64,000 nt of DNA from Thalassomonas viridans (GCF_000948985.2 NZ_CP059733.1:6510001-6574000), one strand, 5' to 3'; positions 34,407-44,317 are shown, numbered from the stretch's first letter. Notes: generated by a model from the sequence alone, not told the origin. Made by a program: numbers and translations.

Positions 34407-34562
34407 TCACAGCGGACACTCGACATCGGTGCCGTCCGGCTCAACACAACCGTCTTTACTCGGGGTACAGGCGCCGGCGGCGACTTCCGCCAGATCTTCC
34501 ATCGACAGGGTCCGTCCCAGTACCCTGTTTTCAAGCAGTTCACAATTTTCATCGGGTTTCAT
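34407..34562 (-). CDS. Candidate graspetide precursor peptide
   Basis: A 51-residue peptide encoded 101 bases after an MvdD-family ATP-grasp gene on the same strand. The ATG at 34562 follows a strong site AAGGAGAAG. The first ~30 residues look like a leader with a helical LSMEDLAEVAAG segment, a degenerate double-glycine-type ending. The C-terminal part (CTPSKDGCVEPDG, then TDVECPL) offers Thr, Ser and Lys donors and Asp/Glu acceptors for the ester or amide side-chain links made by such ligases, plus three cysteines. The microviridin leader motif PFFARFLE is absent, so this is not a microviridin. Actual modification is inferred from context. Confidence 0.72.
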   Translation of the reverse strand: MKPDENCELLENRVLGRTLSMEDLAEVAAGACTPSKDGCVEPDGTDVECPL

Positions 34563-34621
34563 ATCACTTCTCCTTAAGTTAAATGATGCAGCCAAATGCT
34601 GCGTTTTTATGACCTGCACCG

Positions 34622-34668
34622 AACACCTGAATCAGGTGTTACAGATAAGGCATAAAACCTGATTCAGG
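34622..34668. promoter_or_regulatory. Pair of palindromes between ATP-grasp and precursor genes
   Basis: AACACCTGAATCAGGTGTT (34622-34640) is a perfect 9+1+9 palindrome. A shorter palindrome CCTGATTCAGG (34658-34668) overlaps the ATP-grasp stop codon. The cores CCTGAATCAGG and CCTGATTCAGG differ only in the central base. They could be two copies of an operator or RNA hairpins that shape read-through to, or stability of, the precursor message. Confidence 0.55.
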
Positions 34669-35734
34669 CGGTATACAACTGCAAATCAAAGTGGTAATCG
34701 TCCAGCACATCGGCAAGTTTTCTCGGCTGCAATACCCGCCGGTAAGTAAAATTGTTATCTCTTGCCACCAGGCACTTACAAAAAGCATCCAGCACAGGCA
34801 ATTCAGGACACCATTGTTCGAGAAACAAAAACTGCCCCGACTCGTTCACCTCCAGAAAAACCCAGTCATTATCCGGCGTCACAATAAAGTCAAAGGCGCC
34901 GAAAACCAGCCCGAGCTCGTCCATCAGGGCACAGGCAGCCTGATATATCTCATCCGGCAACTCCACCGGCTCTGACATGGTTCCCTGGTGCTGGTGTAGC
35001 CGCCAGTCGAGCTCGCCGTACTGCAACCGGTTGGAGTCTATGCTGACGGCAAAATAACTGCGGCCGAAAAACTGCGCCCGCACCTCATATTGCTTGGGCA
35101 CCAGGCGCTGGTATATGCCGGGGGAAGCGCTCAACAAGGTATCATTGGGCAAATGCTGCGCCGTCACCCGCGCGGTATAGGTAGCATAGTTTCTCCCCTG
35201 TTCATGCCAGACAAAAGCATTGAGGGGTTTATAGATGGTATCTTGTCCGGACCCGATAAAAGCTTTAATCCCCTTGGGATCATTGCTGATCAGGGTTTCC
35301 GGTATGGTAAGCCCCGCCTTGCCGGCAAGGTTAAGCTGCAGGGGTTTTAAATTCGCCCGGGTAGCCGCCGCCTGGGGATTCAGCCAAAAAGCATGCTCAA
35401 GCAGCGCCAGGCATGCCTGGTTAGTGCAGCTCAGCTCCTGTTGTACGAAGCTTTTATCCTCCGACACTACATAACCCGGCACCAGAGGTTTTTGCGGCCG
35501 CCGGTGCCAGACCACCTCGACCTCAGACAGCTCGGTAACCTGATTCCTCCCCCAATATTCCAGCTGGGTATCTTGCTCATCAAGTTTAAGGTTTATCGCC
35601 GAACTGACCGCCAGTTTTTCACTCTGGTATAAGGTTACCCGGCAATCCATTTCTGTTAACACTTTCGTGACCACATCTGAGTGCAGATCATTGTCTTTGG
35701 TGTTAATCAGTACATTTTTTGCTTTATTGTACAT
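34664..35734 (-). CDS. MvdC/MvdD-family ATP-grasp peptide ligase (graspetide maturation)
   Basis: A 356-residue ATP-grasp protein. Its N-terminal region has the MvdD pre-ATP-grasp signature (DNDLHSDVVTKVL, VEVVWHRRPQKP, AFWLNPQAAATRANLKPLQLNLAGKAGLTIPETLISNDPKGIKAF). The C-terminal ATP-grasp part has IYKPLNAF, YEVRAQFFG, LVFGAFDFIVTPDNDWVFLEVNESGQFLFLE (Mg/ATP ligands DF...EVNESGQ). Such enzymes make omega-ester or omega-amide links between side chains of a precursor peptide using ATP. The small gene that follows is the likely substrate. No second ligase, acetyltransferase or transporter is adjacent, so this is a minimal locus. A MITE-like repeat stands ~30 bases before its start. Confidence 0.9.
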   Translation of the reverse strand: MYNKAKNVLINTKDNDLHSDVVTKVLTEMDCRVTLYQSEKLAVSSAINLKLDEQDTQLEYWGRNQVTELSEVEVVWHRRPQKPLVPGYVVSEDKSFVQQELSCTNQACLALLEHAFWLNPQAAATRANLKPLQLNLAGKAGLTIPETLISNDPKGIKAFIGSGQDTIYKPLNAFVWHEQGRNYATYTARVTAQHLPNDTLLSASPGIYQRLVPKQYEVRAQFFGRSYFAVSIDSNRLQYGELDWRLHQHQGTMSEPVELPDEIYQAACALMDELGLVFGAFDFIVTPDNDWVFLEVNESGQFLFLEQWCPELPVLDAFCKCLVARDNNFTYRRVLQPRKLADVLDDYHFDLQLYTA

Positions 35735-35762
35735 AGCTTTAACATTCCTTGTTAAAACGGAT

Positions 35763-35926
35763 TTATGCCAAACGTAATAAAGAAGTGACCAAGGTTCAAT
35801 GAGGATAAATAATCAAGTTCAAGGCGCGTGATTGAGCAATAGCAAGCTATTGGGATTGAGCGCAACGAAGAAATTGATGATTTAGACCATTGAAAGTGGT
35901 TAATTCATTATTTCGTTTGGTATTAT
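35763..35926. mobile_element. MITE-like palindromic element, ~164 bp
   Basis: Ends 35763-35801 and 35888-35926 are imperfect inverted repeats: TATGCCAAACGTAATAAAG... on the left against ATACCAAACGAAATAATG... read inward from the right, with the inner limits TTCAATG and CATTGAA matching. The centre carries a further inverted repeat CAATAGC/GCTATTG. There is no coding capacity. Size, structure and intergenic position fit a non-autonomous miniature element or a large REP. Only one copy was seen in the window. Confidence 0.65.
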
Positions 35927-36140
35927 ACAGCTTGCCGCATTAGATCAACATTATTGAAGCTAACACAACCTAAGGGATAAGCAACCGGGAATTTATAAAA
36001 ACGGAGAAAAAACAGCTAATTCCACAAGAAATAACAGAAAAGGCGGACAATAGCGGCCAAAAAACGATTCAGGACAAATCTATAATTGACGTTGTGATTA
36101 GTGCCGCTATCAGGATTGCAGGCACCGGGGTGGAAAGACA

Positions 36141-36163
36141 TCCCGTGCCCCTCGGACACGGGA
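36141..36163 (-). terminator. Possible gor terminator
   Basis: TCCCGTG (36141-36147) and CACGGGA (36157-36163) form a 7-bp stem, 21 bases after the gor stop on the minus strand. The T-tract after it is weak. Confidence 0.4.
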
Positions 36164-36183
36164 ATAATAAAAGCTTTACCCTA

Positions 36184-37551
36184 TCAGGTCAGAGTAACAA
36201 ACTCTTCCGCCGAGGTGGGATGAATGGCCACGGTATTGTCAAAATCATTTTTGGTGGCCCCCATCTTCATCGCCACGGCAAAACCCTGCAGCAATTCGTC
36301 GCTACCGAAACCTATACTGTGGATACCGACGATTTTCTTTTCCTTGCCGACACAAATCAACTTCATGCGGGTCGGATCCCGGTGCTCTTCGGTGATCGCC
36401 TGGTAGAGGGCGGTAAACTGGGAGTTATATACTTTTACCTGGTCCTCGCCGTACTCGGCAATGGCTTCCGGCTCCGTCATACCTACTGTACCTATCACGG
36501 GATGGCTGAACACAACCGTGGCGATATTGGAGTAATCCAGGTGCTCATGGGGTTTGTTGTTAAACAAACGCTCACATAAACGGCGGCCCGCAGCCACGGC
36601 AACCGGGGTCAGCTGGGCGCGGCCGGTATTGTCGCCGACCGCATAAATGCCTCCAATATTCGTGTTCTGGTATTTGTCGGTGGGGATAAACCCTCTTTCA
36701 TCCACTTCCACGCCAGTGGCTTCCAGGTTGAGGTTATCGGTAGCCGGTTCACGGCCTATGGCCCATACTATCTGCTGCACCGGCCCCACGGTTTTGCCGT
36801 TGTTAAGGTGGATCACTAAAGTGCCGTCAGCCAGTTTTTCCACCCGCTCAGGTATGCTGTGGGTGTGCAGGGTCGGCCCGTGTTTGGCCATCTGCTCCAC
36901 TAAAGTATCTTTTAACACAGGGTCAAAGTTGCGCAACGGCCCTTCTTTGCGCACCAGCAAGTGAGTTTCCGTGCCTAAGGCATTAAACACCCCCGCCAGC
37001 TCAACCGCGATGTATCCTGCGCCGACTACTGCCACAGATTCCGGCTGCTCGGTCAGGGCAAAAAAGCCGTCCGAGTCTATGCCGTATTCCGCCCCTTCAA
37101 TCTGAGGGATCTGCGGGCGACCACCGGTGGCTATGGTAATGTGATCTGCAGTATACAAGGTACCGTCCACTTCCACGGTATTTTTATCGACAAAACGGGC
37201 AAAGCCGCGGATCACGGTAACGTCGTTATTATCAAAACCACGCTGGTAGGCGGCATGGATACGCTCGATATAGGCTTCACGGTTTTTCACCAAACGAGCC
37301 CAGTCAAAACTCGGCTTTTGTTCAGTTAAATAACCGGCAAAACCATAGTCGGGACCATAAGCCATGGCATCGGCGATCTGCCCGGCATACCACATGGCTT
37401 TTTTCGGCACACAACCAACATTTACGCAGGTACCGCCAATATATTTGGCTTCAATCACCGCAGCTTTTTTACCGTGTTTTGCCGCCCGGTTGGCAGATGC
37501 AATACCGCCGCTGCCGCCGCCTATGGCGATATAGTCAAAATGTTGTGTCAT
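36184..37551 (-). CDS. gor: Glutathione reductase
   Basis: A 455-residue NADPH-dependent flavoprotein that reduces glutathione disulfide. FAD motif [15 protein letters not shown], redox pair [17 protein letters not shown]-binding [17 protein letters not shown], second FAD segment [13 protein letters not shown], and a C-terminal interface with the active-site histidine [13 protein letters not shown]. All catalytic residues are present and length is normal. It stands as a single gene divergent to none; the c-di-GMP enzyme lies upstream on the same strand with a 170-bp gap. Confidence 0.96.
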   Translation of the reverse strand: MTQHFDYIAIGGGSGGIASANRAAKHGKKAAVIEAKYIGGTCVNVGCVPKKAMWYAGQIADAMAYGPDYGFAGYLTEQKPSFDWARLVKNREAYIERIHAAYQRGFDNNDVTVIRGFARFVDKNTVEVDGTLYTADHITIATGGRPQIPQIEGAEYGIDSDGFFALTEQPESVAVVGAGYIAVELAGVFNALGTETHLLVRKEGPLRNFDPVLKDTLVEQMAKHGPTLHTHSIPERVEKLADGTLVIHLNNGKTVGPVQQIVWAIGREPATDNLNLEATGVEVDERGFIPTDKYQNTNIGGIYAVGDNTGRAQLTPVAVAAGRRLCERLFNNKPHEHLDYSNIATVVFSHPVIGTVGMTEPEAIAEYGEDQVKVYNSQFTALYQAITEEHRDPTRMKLICVGKEKKIVGIHSIGFGSDELLQGFAVAMKMGATKNDFDNTVAIHPTSAEEFVTLT

Positions 37552-37724
37552 CTTGTTGCCCTTAAAATTTGTCGAATATGCTGTTAGAAAATGAAAAGAC
37601 CGCCGAAAACAGCCGCCGCTTTCACTGACGCTATAGAGCTATAATGTGGGCGCAGCGGCTGCAGGATTCAAGCAGTTAATAAAAGAAAACCGGGTAAGCT
37701 TGTGTATCAAAGCCTTGACAGTTG

Positions 37725-40103
37725 TCAGACAAACTCCAGCTCAGGCGCGGTGACTTCGATATTGTTGATCATCAGCATTTCCATCAAAGTCTCGGCTTCT
37801 ACCGGCTTGCTGTACAAATAGCCCTGAATAAAGTGGCACTGGCGGTCCACCAGGTAAAGCATCTGCTCCTTGGTTTCCACCCCTTCGGCAATACAGGCCA
37901 TATTCAGGCTTTTCGCCAGTACCAGGGTGGCATCAACAATGGCCTCGTCGGTTTTATCCCGACCAATACCGGAAACAAAGCTGCCGTCAATTTTAATGAT
38001 ATCCAGCGGCATTTGCTTCAGGTAAGACAGGGAAGAATAGCCGGTGCCGAAATCGTCCAGCGCCAGTTTCACGCCAAGTTTAGATAAGGCATTCATAGTA
38101 CGGATAGCCTTTTGCGGCTCGGAAATAAAGGCGCTTTCGGTAATTTCCAGCTTTAACGCCCCCGGCGGCAGCTCATACTCTTCCAGCAATCTTTTCACAT
38201 AAGGTAGCAGGTTGTCCTGGGCGAAATGCTGGGGCGCCAGATTCACCGACAAAAAGATCCCCGGGCGTATGGCATGCCAGCGTTTCAAATCTGCCAGCCC
38301 CTTAGACAGCATGCTTTCCGTCATGGGAATAATCAATCCCAGTTCTTCGGCCAGCGGAATAAAGTCCATCGGCGGCACCAGCCCCTCGTCGGTACGCCAG
38401 CGCATCAGCAACTCAACACCAATCGCCTTACCGGTAAAGGCATCCACTATCGGCTGGTAATGGTTAATCAGCTCGTTATTGGCAACCGCCGTCTTCAGCT
38501 CAGACTCCCTTCTTAACCTTTCCTTGGCTTCAAAGTTCATGCGCGGGGTAAAGAACTGGAAAGTATTGCGGCCAATCTGCTTGGCGTGATACATGGCGAC
38601 ATCGGCATTTCTTAACAGCTCACTGGAATTGGCGGCATCTTCCGGATACAGGGCGATACCTATACTAGCGCCTATGCTGACTTCGTTGTTGTTGAGCATA
38701 ATCGGCTTTTCCACTTCGCGGATCACCTTTTCCGCAATCCGCCCCAAATGGCTGTTGCTGCGGAAAGACTCCAGCAGCACCACAAATTCATCGCCGCCGA
38801 TACGGGCCACGGTATCGTCGCCGCGCAGAATTTCCGTCAGCCTGGCGGAAATTTCCTTAAGCAGCAAATCGCCGCAGTCGTGCCCCAAAGAATCATTAAT
38901 CTGCTTAAAACGGTCCAGGTCGATAAAAAACAAGGCTATCGAGTCTTTCTTGCGGATGGAATAGTCAATGGCATGCTTTATCCTGTCCAGCAATAACGCC
39001 CGGTTGGGCAGCTCGGTCAGGTGATCATAATTGGCCAGGTATCTCAGCTCTTTTTCGGCGTTTTTCTGGGCGCTGATATCGGTAAGCACCAAAATATAGT
39101 GCAAACGGTTATTGGTGCGGTTGCGGCTGACACTGATATTGATGATCACATGATATTCCTGGCCGGTTTTGGTGGCGATCAGTTCCTCGCCGCGCCAGTG
39201 GTCGTTCTCATGCAGGGTGGAAAACAGCTCCCGGTAAAAGGCCAGGCGTTTCGGACTTATGCCCAAACTGTTCGGCTCAAAAGAAAACTCTTCCGCTTCC
39301 CAACCGAACACATCCCTGAGCGACTGGTTGGCGGTTACCTGGTTGAAATGCTCGTCGATAATCAGCACCCAGTCCTTGGTGAGTTTAAAGGCGTCACCGT
39401 AATACTGGGCGCGTTCTTCGTCCGCCCGCGACTGGGTGATATTGGTATAGGAACCTGTGATCCGGGTCGGCTCCCCGACGGTATTAACGGCGACTATCTT
39501 GCCGAGGTCTTTATACCAGAGCCACTGGCCGTTACGGCTTTTTAAACGGTAAGTACAGGAAAACGTGGCATTGAGATCGCCGTTATCGATAAAGAGTTGC
39601 CACATGGTTAAGAAGGTATCTTTATCTTCGGGATGGATCAAACTGATATGCTGGTCAAAAGCATAAAACGGGCTGTCCTGACCATAACGCAGCTCGGCGG
39701 TATAACGTTTGCCGAACATCTGGTTTTGCGCCGACAACCAGTCCCACACCTCACTGTCGCTGCCCCTTAACGCCAGTTGCAGCCTCTGTTCGCGAAATTT
39801 CACCTGTTCATGGGCTTCCAGCAGGCGCTGCCTTTGCCTCTGGCTGCGGTAATGCCATACTCCTGCCAACAGCAACAACACCAGGGTATAAATGACATAA
39901 ACCGAGAGACTGTTAAACTGCCCCAGATCCGTATCGATTTGTTGCCCGGCCCCCGTCAGCTGCTCCTGCGCCACCACCAAAAAACCATAACCGCCGCCAA
40001 GCAGCAAGGCACAGGCAACAAACTTCAGCACTTGAAGCAAGCGATGTTTAAACAAAACTTTAGGCGCAACTGACTGACTCATATTCACAACTATATCTAT
40101 CAT
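37725..40103 (-). CDS. GGDEF/EAL cyclic-di-GMP enzyme with PAS domains
   Basis: A 792-residue membrane sensor. Two N-terminal helices (LLQVLKFVACALLLGGGYGFLVV and VYVIYTLVLLLLAGVWHY) flank a short periplasmic loop. Two PAS domains follow (~100-230 and ~235-350), then GGDEF (~365-520; ARIGGDEFVVLLE intact, so cyclase activity is possible) and EAL (~540-790). In the EAL domain the name motif reads ELL, but the other metal and catalytic residues remain (KLEITES, LALDDFGTGYSSL, IKIDGSF, AEGVET, QGYLYSKP), so phosphodiesterase activity is plausible. The start at 40103 or the ATG at 40082 are both possible; neither has a strong ribosome site. Confidence 0.93.
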   Translation of the reverse strand: MIDIVVNMSQSVAPKVLFKHRLLQVLKFVACALLLGGGYGFLVVAQEQLTGAGQQIDTDLGQFNSLSVYVIYTLVLLLLAGVWHYRSQRQRQRLLEAHEQVKFREQRLQLALRGSDSEVWDWLSAQNQMFGKRYTAELRYGQDSPFYAFDQHISLIHPEDKDTFLTMWQLFIDNGDLNATFSCTYRLKSRNGQWLWYKDLGKIVAVNTVGEPTRITGSYTNITQSRADEERAQYYGDAFKLTKDWVLIIDEHFNQVTANQSLRDVFGWEAEEFSFEPNSLGISPKRLAFYRELFSTLHENDHWRGEELIATKTGQEYHVIINISVSRNRTNNRLHYILVLTDISAQKNAEKELRYLANYDHLTELPNRALLLDRIKHAIDYSIRKKDSIALFFIDLDRFKQINDSLGHDCGDLLLKEISARLTEILRGDDTVARIGGDEFVVLLESFRSNSHLGRIAEKVIREVEKPIMLNNNEVSIGASIGIALYPEDAANSSELLRNADVAMYHAKQIGRNTFQFFTPRMNFEAKERLRRESELKTAVANNELINHYQPIVDAFTGKAIGVELLMRWRTDEGLVPPMDFIPLAEELGLIIPMTESMLSKGLADLKRWHAIRPGIFLSVNLAPQHFAQDNLLPYVKRLLEEYELPPGALKLEITESAFISEPQKAIRTMNALSKLGVKLALDDFGTGYSSLSYLKQMPLDIIKIDGSFVSGIGRDKTDEAIVDATLVLAKSLNMACIAEGVETKEQMLYLVDRQCHFIQGYLYSKPVEAETLMEMLMINNIEVTAPELEFV

Positions 40104-40504
40104 TTATCTGACAAAGGATGATAAGGATCAGTAGTCGCCGGTTACGGAGCCGCTTTGCGGTCACAGGCTGGAACAAAAGATTAAATCTACCGATTCATCC
40201 ATGAAATAACACCAGGTGGAGCAAGGCAAAAGCCTCAGGCCAGGCCGCAACTTACAGCGCAGTACCCGTTCCACGAATATAACTTTCTGGTTAATAATCT
40301 CTCTTATTTACCGTAAATTTACAAACAATATTTAAGACAAAAAAAATATATTACCTTGCATTAACATCTATTTTTTTGATCTGGTTGGAAATTTTTATAA
40401 AAGACATGAATTTAGACTAATTCCCGGGCAAATAACCACCGGGGCTTGAATAAAGTGCCAATAGGTATTACATCTAAGGGAACACTCGCCAATAACTGAA
40501 TATT
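40104..40504. other. Divergent region between c-di-GMP enzyme and prlC
   Basis: 401 bp. The half near the GGDEF/EAL gene is GC-rich and has several short hairpins on its transcribed strand (CCGCAAAGCGG; GAGGCTTTTGCCTT), so a structured 5' leader is possible. It does not fit the c-di-GMP-I riboswitch consensus. The half near prlC is AT-rich and probably promoter DNA. Confidence 0.45.
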
Positions 40505-42547
40505 ATGAGCAACCCATTATTGTCATTAAAAGGACTTCCCGAATTTTCCAAAATTAAACCTGAGCATGTTAAACCTGCGGTTGAGCAGGCCATACAGGCA
40601 TGTAAGGACACCATAAGCCGGGTATTAAACGAGAACGATAATTACACCTGGGACAACCTGGTGGCGCCGATAAATGAAGCGGATGACATTCTGAACCGTT
40701 TATGGTCGCCGGTGTCCCATATGAATTCAGTGATCAGCAGCGACGAATTACGCGAAGCCTATGAATCCTGCCTGCCGCTGTTGTCGGAATACGGCACTTT
40801 TGTCGGCCAGCACGAAGGTCTGTTCAAAGCCTACCAGCAGGTGTCGCAAAGCGGCGAATACCAAAAGCTGGATACCGCCCAGCGCAAGGTGATCGACAAC
40901 GCCTTAAGGGATTTTAAATTATCCGGTATCGCCCTGAACGAAGAAAACAAAAAACGCTACGGCGAAATCTCCACCCAGCTGTCGGAACTGGGCTCGAAAT
41001 TCAGCAACAATGTTTTAGACGCCACCCATGCCTTTAGCGTTTTGATCACAGACGAACAGGAACTGGCGGGCCTGCCACAGAGCGCCCTGGATGCCGCCAA
41101 AGCCCTGGCGGAATCCCAGGAAAAATCCGGCTGGTTATTTACCCTGGACATTCCCAGCTACCTGCCGGTAATGATGTACTGCGATAACAAAGAATTACGT
41201 GAAAAACTCTACCGCGCCTACGTAACCCGGGCATCGGAACTCGGCCCCAACGGCGGCGAGTTCGACAATACCGGCGTGATGGCGGAATCGCTGAAACTAC
41301 GCCATGAACTGGCGCAGTTACTGGACTTTAACAACTATGCGGAAAAATCCCTGGCCACTAAAATGGCCGCGTCCACCGCTGAGGTTTTACAGTTTTTAGA
41401 AGACCTGGCCACTAAATCCAAGGCCCAGGGTGAGCAGGAAGTCAAAGAGCTGCACGAGTTTGCCGAAAAAGAATTCGGACAAAGCCAGCTGCAGGCCTGG
41501 GACCTGCCCTATTACAGCGAAAAATTAAAGCAAAGCCGCTACGCCATCTCAGACGAAGACCTGCGCCCCTACTTTCCGGAAAGCACAGTAGTCAAAGGGC
41601 TGTTTGAAGTGGTACACCGCCTGTTCGGCGTCAGCATTGAAGAACGTAGCGGTGTCGACGTCTGGCATAAAGACGTGAAGTTCTATGATGTCTTCGACAA
41701 AGACCACAAACTACGCGGCAGCTTCTACCTTGACCTGTACGCCCGCGCGAAAAAACGCGGCGGCGCCTGGATGGACGACTGTGTCGGCCGCCGTGCCCTG
41801 GCAGATGACGCCGTGCAGCTGCCGGTGGCCTACCTGACCTGTAACTTCAACCAGCCGGTAGGCGACAAACCCGCGCTGTTTACCCATAACGAAGTGGTTA
41901 CCCTGTTCCATGAATTCGGTCACGGTATCCACCATATGCTGACCCAGATCGACGCCGCCGACGTTGCCGGCATCAACGGCGTGCCCTGGGATGCGGTAGA
42001 GCTGCCAAGCCAGTTCCTGGAAAACTGGTGCTGGCAGCCGGAAGCGCTGGCGTTTATTTCCGGCCACTATGAAACCGGCGAGCCCCTGCCGCAGGAAATG
42101 CTCGACAAGATGCTGGCGGCGAAAAACTACCAGTCGGCGATGCAGATGTTACGCCAGCTGGAATTCAGTATTTTTGATTTCCGTATGCATGCCAGTTACG
42201 ATCCCGCCAAAGGTGATGAAATCCAGCAGGTACTGGATCAGGTACGGGAAAAATACGCCGTAATCCAGGCACCTGAGTTTAACCGCTTCCAGCACAGCTT
42301 CAGCCATATTTTCGGCGGCGGTTATGCCGCAGGCTACTACAGCTATAAATGGGCGGAAGTTTTGTCTGCCGACGCCTTTGGCCGCTTCGAAAAAGAAGGC
42401 ATCTTTAACGAACAGGTGGGCCGGGACTTTTTAACCAACATATTGGAAAAAGGCGGCTCGCAGGAGCCAAGCGAGCTGTTTAAAGCCTTCCGTGGCCGAG
42501 ATCCGGAAATTGACGCCCTGCTGCGCCACAGCGGCATCACCGGTTAA
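40505..42547 (+). CDS. prlC: Oligopeptidase A
   Basis: A 680-residue M3-family zinc metallopeptidase of the cytosol that degrades peptides, including cleaved signal peptides. The zinc site is FHEFGHGIHHML, with the third ligand expected in ELPSQFLENWCWQPEAL. Full length compared with E. coli PrlC. It begins a run of plus-strand housekeeping genes and ends with an intrinsic terminator. E. coli also has prlC directly before rsmJ; here a 3-methyladenine glycosylase gene stands between them. Confidence 0.97.
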   Translation: MSNPLLSLKGLPEFSKIKPEHVKPAVEQAIQACKDTISRVLNENDNYTWDNLVAPINEADDILNRLWSPVSHMNSVISSDELREAYESCLPLLSEYGTFVGQHEGLFKAYQQVSQSGEYQKLDTAQRKVIDNALRDFKLSGIALNEENKKRYGEISTQLSELGSKFSNNVLDATHAFSVLITDEQELAGLPQSALDAAKALAESQEKSGWLFTLDIPSYLPVMMYCDNKELREKLYRAYVTRASELGPNGGEFDNTGVMAESLKLRHELAQLLDFNNYAEKSLATKMAASTAEVLQFLEDLATKSKAQGEQEVKELHEFAEKEFGQSQLQAWDLPYYSEKLKQSRYAISDEDLRPYFPESTVVKGLFEVVHRLFGVSIEERSGVDVWHKDVKFYDVFDKDHKLRGSFYLDLYARAKKRGGAWMDDCVGRRALADDAVQLPVAYLTCNFNQPVGDKPALFTHNEVVTLFHEFGHGIHHMLTQIDAADVAGINGVPWDAVELPSQFLENWCWQPEALAFISGHYETGEPLPQEMLDKMLAAKNYQSAMQMLRQLEFSIFDFRMHASYDPAKGDEIQQVLDQVREKYAVIQAPEFNRFQHSFSHIFGGGYAAGYYSYKWAEVLSADAFGRFEKEGIFNEQVGRDFLTNILEKGGSQEPSELFKAFRGRDPEIDALLRHSGITG

Positions 42548-42597
42548 CTAAATCAGGGGAAAGCTGTAAGGTTTTCCCCGGCGATAACTGAACCGAG

Positions 42598-42633
42598 AAG
42601 ATAACCGCTGAATACGGTTATCTTTTCTTTTTT
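42598..42633 (+). terminator. prlC terminator
   Basis: Stem AAGATAACCG (42598-42607) / CGGTTATCTT (42615-42624), 7-base loop, followed by TTCTTTTTT. A second hairpin GGGGAAA/TTTCCCC (42556-42579) lies just before it. Confidence 0.88.
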
Positions 42634-42650
42634 AGAAGAATATAAAAATT

Positions 42651-43346
42651 ATGACCTTAGAAAGTTTCGACTCCCTGTACCAGCGCGCCCTGGAGCGCAA
42701 AGGCGGCGAAAAGCGCCTCAAACAACTGCTCGACATTTCAGCCCCGGAATTGCCGCTGGAGCAAATCACCGACGACAGGGTTCTGGCCGCCTTCACCAAA
42801 AAAGTGTTCCAGTCCGGCTTTGTCTGGCGGGTGGTGGAAAACAAATGGCCGCACTTTGAGGAAATCTTTTTTAACTTTGATATCGAAAAAATCCTGATGA
42901 TGCCGGAAGAAATGCTGGAGCGTAAAGCGGCAGACCCCGGCATTATCCGCAACTACAACAAAGTAAAAACCATCAAGGGCAATGCCCAGATGATCTTTGA
43001 GCAGCAGACCCCGGACTGCTCCTTTGCCGAATTTATCCGCCAGTGGCCAAGCACAGACATTATCGGCTTATGGGCCTACCTGAAAAAGCACGGCCAGCGT
43101 CTCGGCGGCAATACCGGCCCCTATGCCCTGCGCGCCCTGGGTAAAGACACCTTTTTGATCACCCGGGACGTGGAAGCCTACTTCCGCGCCCACGACATCA
43201 TCACCGGCGGCGTACAAAGCAAATCCAGCCTCAAGGCGATACAGGACAGCTTTAACCACTGGCACCAGCAAAGCGGTTTATCCCTGGGCCAGCTCAGCCG
43301 TTTGGTGGCCATGGCAACCGGCGACAACCATATCCAGGCAGAATAA
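42651..43346 (+). CDS. DNA-3-methyladenine glycosylase I family protein
   Basis: A 231-residue member of the Tag family of HhH-type base-excision glycosylases. Typical segments are [58 protein letters not shown] and [28 protein letters not shown]. It is somewhat longer than E. coli Tag (187 residues), with an extra C-terminal stretch. It presumably removes alkylated adenine from DNA. It starts 18 bases after the prlC terminator and ends five bases before rsmJ, so it forms an operon with rsmJ. Confidence 0.85.
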   Translation: MTLESFDSLYQRALERKGGEKRLKQLLDISAPELPLEQITDDRVLAAFTKKVFQSGFVWRVVENKWPHFEEIFFNFDIEKILMMPEEMLERKAADPGIIRNYNKVKTIKGNAQMIFEQQTPDCSFAEFIRQWPSTDIIGLWAYLKKHGQRLGGNTGPYALRALGKDTFLITRDVEAYFRAHDIITGGVQSKSSLKAIQDSFNHWHQQSGLSLGQLSRLVAMATGDNHIQAE

Positions 43347-43351
43347 GTTTT

Positions 43352-44170
43352 ATGTCAGAAACCCCAGCAGTACAGGACATGCTCGGCAAAGTCGCCGTTG
43401 CCTACATCCACAGCGAAGATGCCGCTTATGCGAAGAAAATCGCCGCCAAATGGCAGCTGAAATACATCGGCGATGCCAATGCCGCCAAACAGCACCCGGA
43501 ACTGGCATTTTTGCTGCAGGTAAACTGCCACCAGCTGGAACTGAGCAAGCTGGACGAACCTAAGCTCGGCGCCATCAAAGTCGATTTTGTCGAAGGAGCA
43601 GTGGCCCACAGGCGAAAATTCGGCGGCGGCCGCGGCCAGGATATTGCCAAAGCGGTGGGCCTGAAACACGGTTTTACCCCGCATGTGGTAGACGGCACCG
43701 CAGGCCTTGGCCGCGATTCTTTTGTGCTTGCCAGCCTCGGCTGCAAGGTAACCATGCTGGAACGCATGCCGATAGTGGCTGCCCTGCTGGAAGACGGTTT
43801 GGAGCGCGCCCGCCTGAACAGCGACGTCGGCGACATTGCCGGCAATATGGATTTAATCCATAGCTCGTCGCTGGAAAACCTGGACGCCGCCTCGGCCCCG
43901 GACGTAATTTATCTCGACCCTATGTATCCGCACCGGGAAAAGTCGGCACAGGTGAAAAAAGAAATGCGTATCTTCCAGACCCTGGTGGGCGAAGATCTCG
44001 ATGCCGACGGTTTACTGGAACCGGCTTTGGCGCTGGCGAAATACCGGGTGGTGGTGAAACGTCCCAGCTACGCGCCGCCGCTGGCCGGTAAGAAACCGTC
44101 TACCAGTATCAAGATGAAGAAGAACCGTTTTGATGTTTATGTGAACCAGGCTATTCCCAAGCCGGGATAA
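43352..44170 (+). CDS. rsmJ: 16S rRNA (guanine-1516 N2) methyltransferase RsmJ
   Basis: A 272-residue SAM-dependent methyltransferase that modifies G1516 of 16S rRNA. Motif I is [19 protein letters not shown], the acidic motif II is TMLERMP, and the catalytic motif IV is [15 protein letters not shown]. The C-terminal [28 protein letters not shown] is a family hallmark. It begins five bases after the glycosylase gene. Full length. Confidence 0.95.
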   Translation: MSETPAVQDMLGKVAVAYIHSEDAAYAKKIAAKWQLKYIGDANAAKQHPELAFLLQVNCHQLELSKLDEPKLGAIKVDFVEGAVAHRRKFGGGRGQDIAKAVGLKHGFTPHVVDGTAGLGRDSFVLASLGCKVTMLERMPIVAALLEDGLERARLNSDVGDIAGNMDLIHSSSLENLDAASAPDVIYLDPMYPHREKSAQVKKEMRIFQTLVGEDLDADGLLEPALALAKYRVVVKRPSYAPPLAGKKPSTSIKMKKNRFDVYVNQAIPKPG

Positions 44171-44317
44171 GGTAATTTTCTTATAAATATTTTCTTTTAT
44201 ATTTTAACAATTAACACCGCTACCCCCTAGCCTGCTTGTGTTTGCGCACGGTAGATTATTGCTTTTCAGAATTTCGAAATGATATAATTCGTAGCGATAA
44301 ATATTCAAGGAATTGAT

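Larger units (their letters stand above)
35735..36183. other. Intergenic region with MITE-like repeat and gor 3' hairpin
   Basis: 449 bp between gor and the ATP-grasp gene. It contains the palindromic repeat element (35763-35926) and, near gor, a GC-rich hairpin (36141-36163). The part 35930-36130 is AT-rich and shows no supported gene. Confidence 0.6.

Noticed and set aside
37725..38500. Inactive EAL domain because EAL reads ELL
   Set aside because: All other catalytic and metal-binding residues are present, and variants of the name motif can be active.
40104..40320. c-di-GMP riboswitch before the GGDEF/EAL gene
   Set aside because: GC-rich hairpins and GCAAAG-like bits occur on the right strand, but the conserved c-di-GMP-I elements (such as CAGGGCAAACC and the tetraloop receptor order) are missing.
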